Part shown: in pieces, positions 59,382 to 64,000 of the stretch | Layout: each line of letters starts with the position of its first letter | Numbering within the stretch: position 1 is the stretch's first letter | DNA from: Marisa cornuarietis | Lineage: Eukaryota; Mollusca; Gastropoda; Architaenioglossa; Ampullariidae | DNA: 64,000 nt | Direction: 5' to 3' | Assembly: GCA_004794655.1 (NCBI GenBank) | Contig: SMMW01000047.1 | Coordinates: 124,001 to 188,000 of the forward strand | Program-made: the position numbers and the translations under genes | The notes under the pieces: generated by a model | Databases searched by the model: none | What the model saw: the letters and a program-made list of their open reading frames with translations, nothing else | What the model was told of the DNA's origin: nothing

Positions 59382-62300
59382 GTGAGTGCTCTGGAAGCTG
59401 TTGGTGCTTTGAGATCTTGCATTTACGCAGCGTGCGTAGAAATGTACCAAATGCAGCTTCGAGGTGTTTTGTTTTTTTAGTGTGGTATTTATGAAACCCC
59501 ATTATGTTACTAAAGGGTGTATTTTATTCAGGACTTTCCAACTATTAGGCAATACACGTGCTTTTGCACAAATATTGTTGTAAAATCAACGTCATATTTA
59601 AGAAAAAGTATTCGTCGGTCTACTTTATCTATAAAGTTATTAATACATTAAACACCGACATAAAAATTATCAAACAAATTATCAATAAATCAACTGTTAA
59701 ATTAATGATCATTTTTTGGTTGAGAGCGACGGCTAAGGTGAATATAATCCCCGCAATTTGAATGCGAAATTATATAAAATATTGTATATACATTTTCTTG
59801 TCATAATAGTTGTTGTCTTCTGCTATTTGCGATAAAAAATAATTGATTATACATTTTATGTCTATGTGGCTGTCAGTTGAAGTCAGAAGACGGCGCAGAT
59901 AACCCAGGAGAAAGATGATATAAATCAGTCAATCAAATAATATTCCTCTATTGCAATTTTCTAATTTTTCTCAAGACAATCAAAGCCTGAGTGTATTTGA
60001 GTGAATGTTTTACGGGGAGTAAAAAATTCTTTATCCGAAAAACTTGAGCACAGAAAATAAAATAGCTTGGCACGAAATGAAGACTAAGAGAAACTGTGTT
60101 GGATAAAGTACAGAAAGCCCTGTCAGGGTACTGATAAATACACAATCTCCAGTTTTTATACAGATATTATTTGTGTAAGTTTGCGCAGGTGAATACAGTT
60201 ATGTTGTACTGGATACAGGGGCAATAGTCAAGCGATTGGTATGAAGAAAACGTGAGGATGCACCGTGTGTTAAGCTTTTGGAAAGAATATTTTGGACATT
60301 TCAGAATTATGTGTATCATCACTGTTTGCACGCACAAATTGTAAATTGTTAAAAATATTGAATAGGAAAGCAAGCTGAATTGGCTTGTTTGTAAGATAAT
60401 GATTTTGCCTAGAAATGATGACAGAGTTAATACTGGTAAGGAGGTGGGACAAAAGAAAATTCTCCTGTCTCTCTCTCTCTGTCAGGAGACGAGGCTATCG
60501 TCACAAGTAGTAATGACCAACATGCGCTTCCCGCTGTGCCATCGGGCACTGCCAAGGCTGGCTCCGAACCCGAAAGCTTCAAAAACATGAGATACATTAA
60601 ACTCCATCATACCAAGACTCGATTCTGATGTATACACCACCACGCGGTGATATGGCTTTTCCACGTGCGCACACATCGTCCTGAAATGCACGACAATGTT
60701 GATTAATCTAATAATAAACTTCCAGCAAAATCGTAAACAGTGCACGAGACGAGAGGACTGCACACGAGCGCCATAGACAGAAAATGGCGGATTTCTGTTC
60801 TCAAGTCGAACATCGTCGAGATGTCGTTAAGCCCACGCAGCGAGGAGGTTGCCCTAAGCACTTTTTCAACTCAAACATGACAAAGAGCCCTCGGCAGTCA
60901 CACAGGGTGGACAAGAGAAACCTCTTATGGGCATCAGTGCGATATTACACACACAGCTCGTTAGGACACCGCTGATGTCAACTGACATCAACACCTTTAA
61001 AAACAAGGAAAACATTGATTAGGCGTACATGCAGCCAGAGTAGAGATTGTTGCCTAATTAGACGCGACACAGCAGACAAAGACACTACACACCAACCCGA
61101 ATACTTACAAACATGCAGTCCTTTCCAGGATTAATATAGAATATGTCAATGTAATTGAAAGTATAACCTGGCTTTATAAAAGGAAGGGGTTTTGATGATT
61201 ATGATGATGATGATGATAATAATAATAATAATAGAAAACTAGCCAGGCTATACGGATTTGCCCGGGTTGCTCTAGGCCGCTAACGGTTCCAGTTGTGGTT
61301 TTATTGTCAGCTTTATTTTAGTCAAGCGTATCCATGCGAGTCACTCGTGTAGTGTAATAGTATAACACCTGTACTTCATGTTCCTAATGTCACGGAATGA
61401 CAACTCATGTTTCACACAAGGTTTCGAGTGAAGAGGGAGGAAACATGTTTTGTCTCACTCACTGATTCTTTGAATTATTTCTCTCTCTCTCTCTCTCTGC
61501 GACTTTGTTCCTCGATTTGTGTTTCCTGCCTCTAGCTCCCTGCTGCCCTGTCTGTCTTTTGCTCTCATAGACATATTACCATGTTGTCTACAAATATCTT
61601 CTGCGTCGGTCGCAATTTATTCTGCAATGTATTGGGGCCAGCAGTGATATCCTAGGACGCAGAAACTAAACATGTTGCAGGCGTACACTTATCAAACGAA
61701 GTCTAGTGTCTTTCTGGAATCAAAACCAATATTTCTGCTAATTGGTGAGGATCGGGCAAACGGTGCTGATGAGATCAAAGACCACGCACACACACACGCG
61801 CGCGTGCGTACACATGTAAGCAAACATATTGACATTTCATTTGTACCACATGCTCTGTCAGCGATAACAAGTGTAATCATTACAGACAGATATTTCTTGT
61901 TAAGTAAACGCAGGAGAGAGGATCAGTGTGTCCGCATATGAAGGCAATTACAGAAGAGAGGATGTGGAAGTGTTGTGTCAGAAATGTTAGCTGTAGTTAT
62001 TAAGGTTATTATTCGATATTTGTACAGGAGACGACAGCGTATAGGTGAGTGAAGAGGCTAAGGTCTCGTAAAGAACAGTCTTAAACCTTCACGTTCGAGG
62101 AATACCTTACGTTACTGAAATAAACTTGATCATCATACGATTTTATATCCGTCGTCAGGTTTAATATTTAATATTTAGTAAAAATAGATATTTTTCACCT
62201 GGTTCAAATATTATGTGAACTGCCCATTTGAATTTCTTACTTTTTAAGTAATAAAGTGTCTTTTATAAAAGTGATTAATTTTGTTTTAGTTTAAACATTT

Positions 62301-64000
62301 GTGATAAGTACTGTTCAATTATGACAACCCAGCTTTTAATTACCAAAAGTATAATGGGAAAATTATCGAACTCATATTCATGCATCACCCAAAGTGCTTT
62401 TCGGTCAGTAAAAAGTATTCACAGAAAGACTTGCACGCAAAACATTCTAGCAAGCTAAATAAAAATATTAACAAGAGTCAGGTTGCCAAAAGGTAAATGA
62501 ATATTATTGATTACTGCAAACATCGATTATTTTTCGAGGAAATAATACGGTGTTCGAATAAAAAACTTCATGCATGATATTGTTTGGTCACCCTGCCAAT
62601 GGAACCAATTTTCTTTTTTAGCTGAAACACGAACGTGCGCAGATACTTGGCAAACTTGTCAGCACGTGCTTCTGACAAGTTCACTTTACAAGCATGCTGT
62701 GTGCTCCGTACCCTGTAGATTGAGGGTAGAGTTTTGGGTCTGGTTATATTCAGCTAAATGTTTGGTTTAGAGGCATAAGCATGGAAGGTACTGTCGAGCG
62801 ATTTCAGCTGTCGGTTCCTTGTTGATGTATATTTTATTCCGTTTCATGGTAAATGGTGCGTCAAGAAGGTCCCATACCTTAAAGATCTACACAATTTCAA
62901 AACTCTTTTCGTAATAGGTCCTTACCCACCCCTCCCCCTCCCACATGCACATACATCCACACTTCGTCCTCCAAACAAGTCTAGAAAAATCGCCATGAGA
63001 AAGAAGAAGGGAAAAGAAAGAAAGAAGTGAAAACACTGACAACATTGGACACGTGGGAACTTCGTGCAACAACACACAGAAGGTCCTGGACAACAGTTAC
63101 ATTACTTAACCCTATGCTTGGACATTTATGGTTTTCACTGCTTTGACCTCTTCCTAACCGCAGACTTGTGTCGCGGGAATCGAGAGGTTTATTCATCAAG
63201 TATAGGATACAGTGATTTTGAAAATTCGCTCAAAATTAATTTTATTGCATTAATTAATACATTGGTTAATGTATAACCTTGAGCTTCATTATGTCTTATT
63301 AAGGATGCCTTATCTTCGACCATCTGACATTTATTATGCATCTGGCTATTGTGTCCCTGGGTTTTAGTTTCCTCAGTTCACGTGTTGGCCTACTGCAGAG
63401 CGACACGCACACCCTCGGCTTTCTCACTGACTTTTAACCTTTGTGAACCGCGAAATGTTGTCTTTGTCGTGGCGGCAAACGGCGTCGGGGCATGGCAACC
63501 TGACCGACACCCAGACCTGTCCTGTCCTTCAGCTAACAAACGGCCTCCCTCAGTCCCGTCACGTGACTCCTCCGCTGTTTTTATTTCTGGACATGCAAGC
63601 AAGTGGTCCACTGTGGCCTCCAGTGGCCGGCTGCACAAAATCACAGCTCAGAGATCTACTGCACTGCGTGAGCATGTCACACTCTGATAATATAATTAAA
63701 GCGATGAACCGTGAAAGTCTCAAAAGGAAAAACAGTGGATAAATTCTCCTTTGTGAAGATCGTAAATCTTTCAAATAGCTTTAGCTTGACTTGATTAAGC
63801 CACATCTAAATGTCTTAATACACGGTGGGTGTGCGGGAAACAAAACAAAACAAAAAAGAAAAGAAACAACAACAAATATAGCATACAAACACAGCGAAAG
63901 AAATCTGTCCATAAACATCCTAAAAGTGAAACGAGAAATTCTGGGAACCAGAAACACACGACAGTCGGTGAATCCGTCTAGTTTCGTCGTCTGCTGTTTC
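59382..64000. other. Right edge, no confident gene
   Basis: Mostly AT-rich with short ORFs. A more base-balanced stretch is at 60.48-60.77 kb with a 93-codon minus-strand ORF of no visible family. Simple repeats: atgatg/aataat at 61190-61234 and ct at 61479-61498. Stretch 63.35-63.75 kb has overlapping ORFs on both strands, which argues against either. Confidence 0.5.

Noticed and set aside
60482..60763. 93-codon minus-strand ORF as a gene
   Set aside because: No family resemblance, no splice signals that extend it, and an ORF of similar size overlaps on the other strand.

Overview
This is eukaryotic DNA from an intron-rich metazoan genome. I infer a mollusc, most likely a gastropod. The grounds are a very large array of group A-like scavenger receptor cysteine-rich (SRCR) domains, tRNA-derived SINEs, LINE 3' tails of the 'gcgctatacaaa' kind, and heavy CA/TG and AT microsatellites. 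No sequence here proves the species.

The left 36 kb is one gene on the minus strand. It starts at a signal-peptide exon (ATG at 35870, TATA-like box near 35937) and runs off the left edge. Reading splice sites by hand, I assemble 38 coding exons encoding 23 consecutive SRCR domains, about 2,510 residues with no stop. Every domain is a module of 104-113 codons, an exact multiple of three, flanked by phase-1 introns; nine are single exons and fourteen are split by an internal intron. Domains 1-3 (27.9-32.3 kb) are young near-copies of one another, and domains 1 and 2 with their introns form a tandem duplication of about 2.8 kb. Domains 4-23 repeat with a period of three: an alpha type (4, 7, 10, 13, 16, 19, 22; five of the seven carry an extra vicinal CC), a beta type (5, 8, 11, 14, 17, 20, 23; most carry WDDxD) and a gamma type (6, 9, 12, 15, 18, 21; LxGG-like start). 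A decayed gamma-like exon lies at about 70-260, exactly where domain 24 should be. The product is a secreted or cell-surface receptor whose 3' end (membrane anchor or other tail) is outside the window. SRCR arrays of this kind commonly bind microbial or self polyanions, but no ligand can be read from the sequence.

The introns have collected mobile DNA: a 530-bp hAT-type element with a perfect 8-bp target duplication 6 bp from a splice acceptor, a 311-bp foldback element, SINEs, a degenerate CR1/L2-like LINE, and two copies of a 0.8-kb repeat, one inside a SINE and one inside the LINE.

The right 28 kb (36-64 kb) has no confident complete gene. It holds LINE relics (40.5-41.3 kb), an unidentified decayed coding block (43.5-44.2 kb) and a SINE or tRNA-like sequence (44.8 kb). 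It also holds a broken Ty3/gypsy-type element (47.1-51.3 kb) with integrase upstream of reverse transcriptase, split by an 863-bp solo LTR with a 5-bp target duplication. Two related plus-strand exon-like blocks lie near 52.0 and 59.3 kb, and there are several duplicated or tandem repeats.
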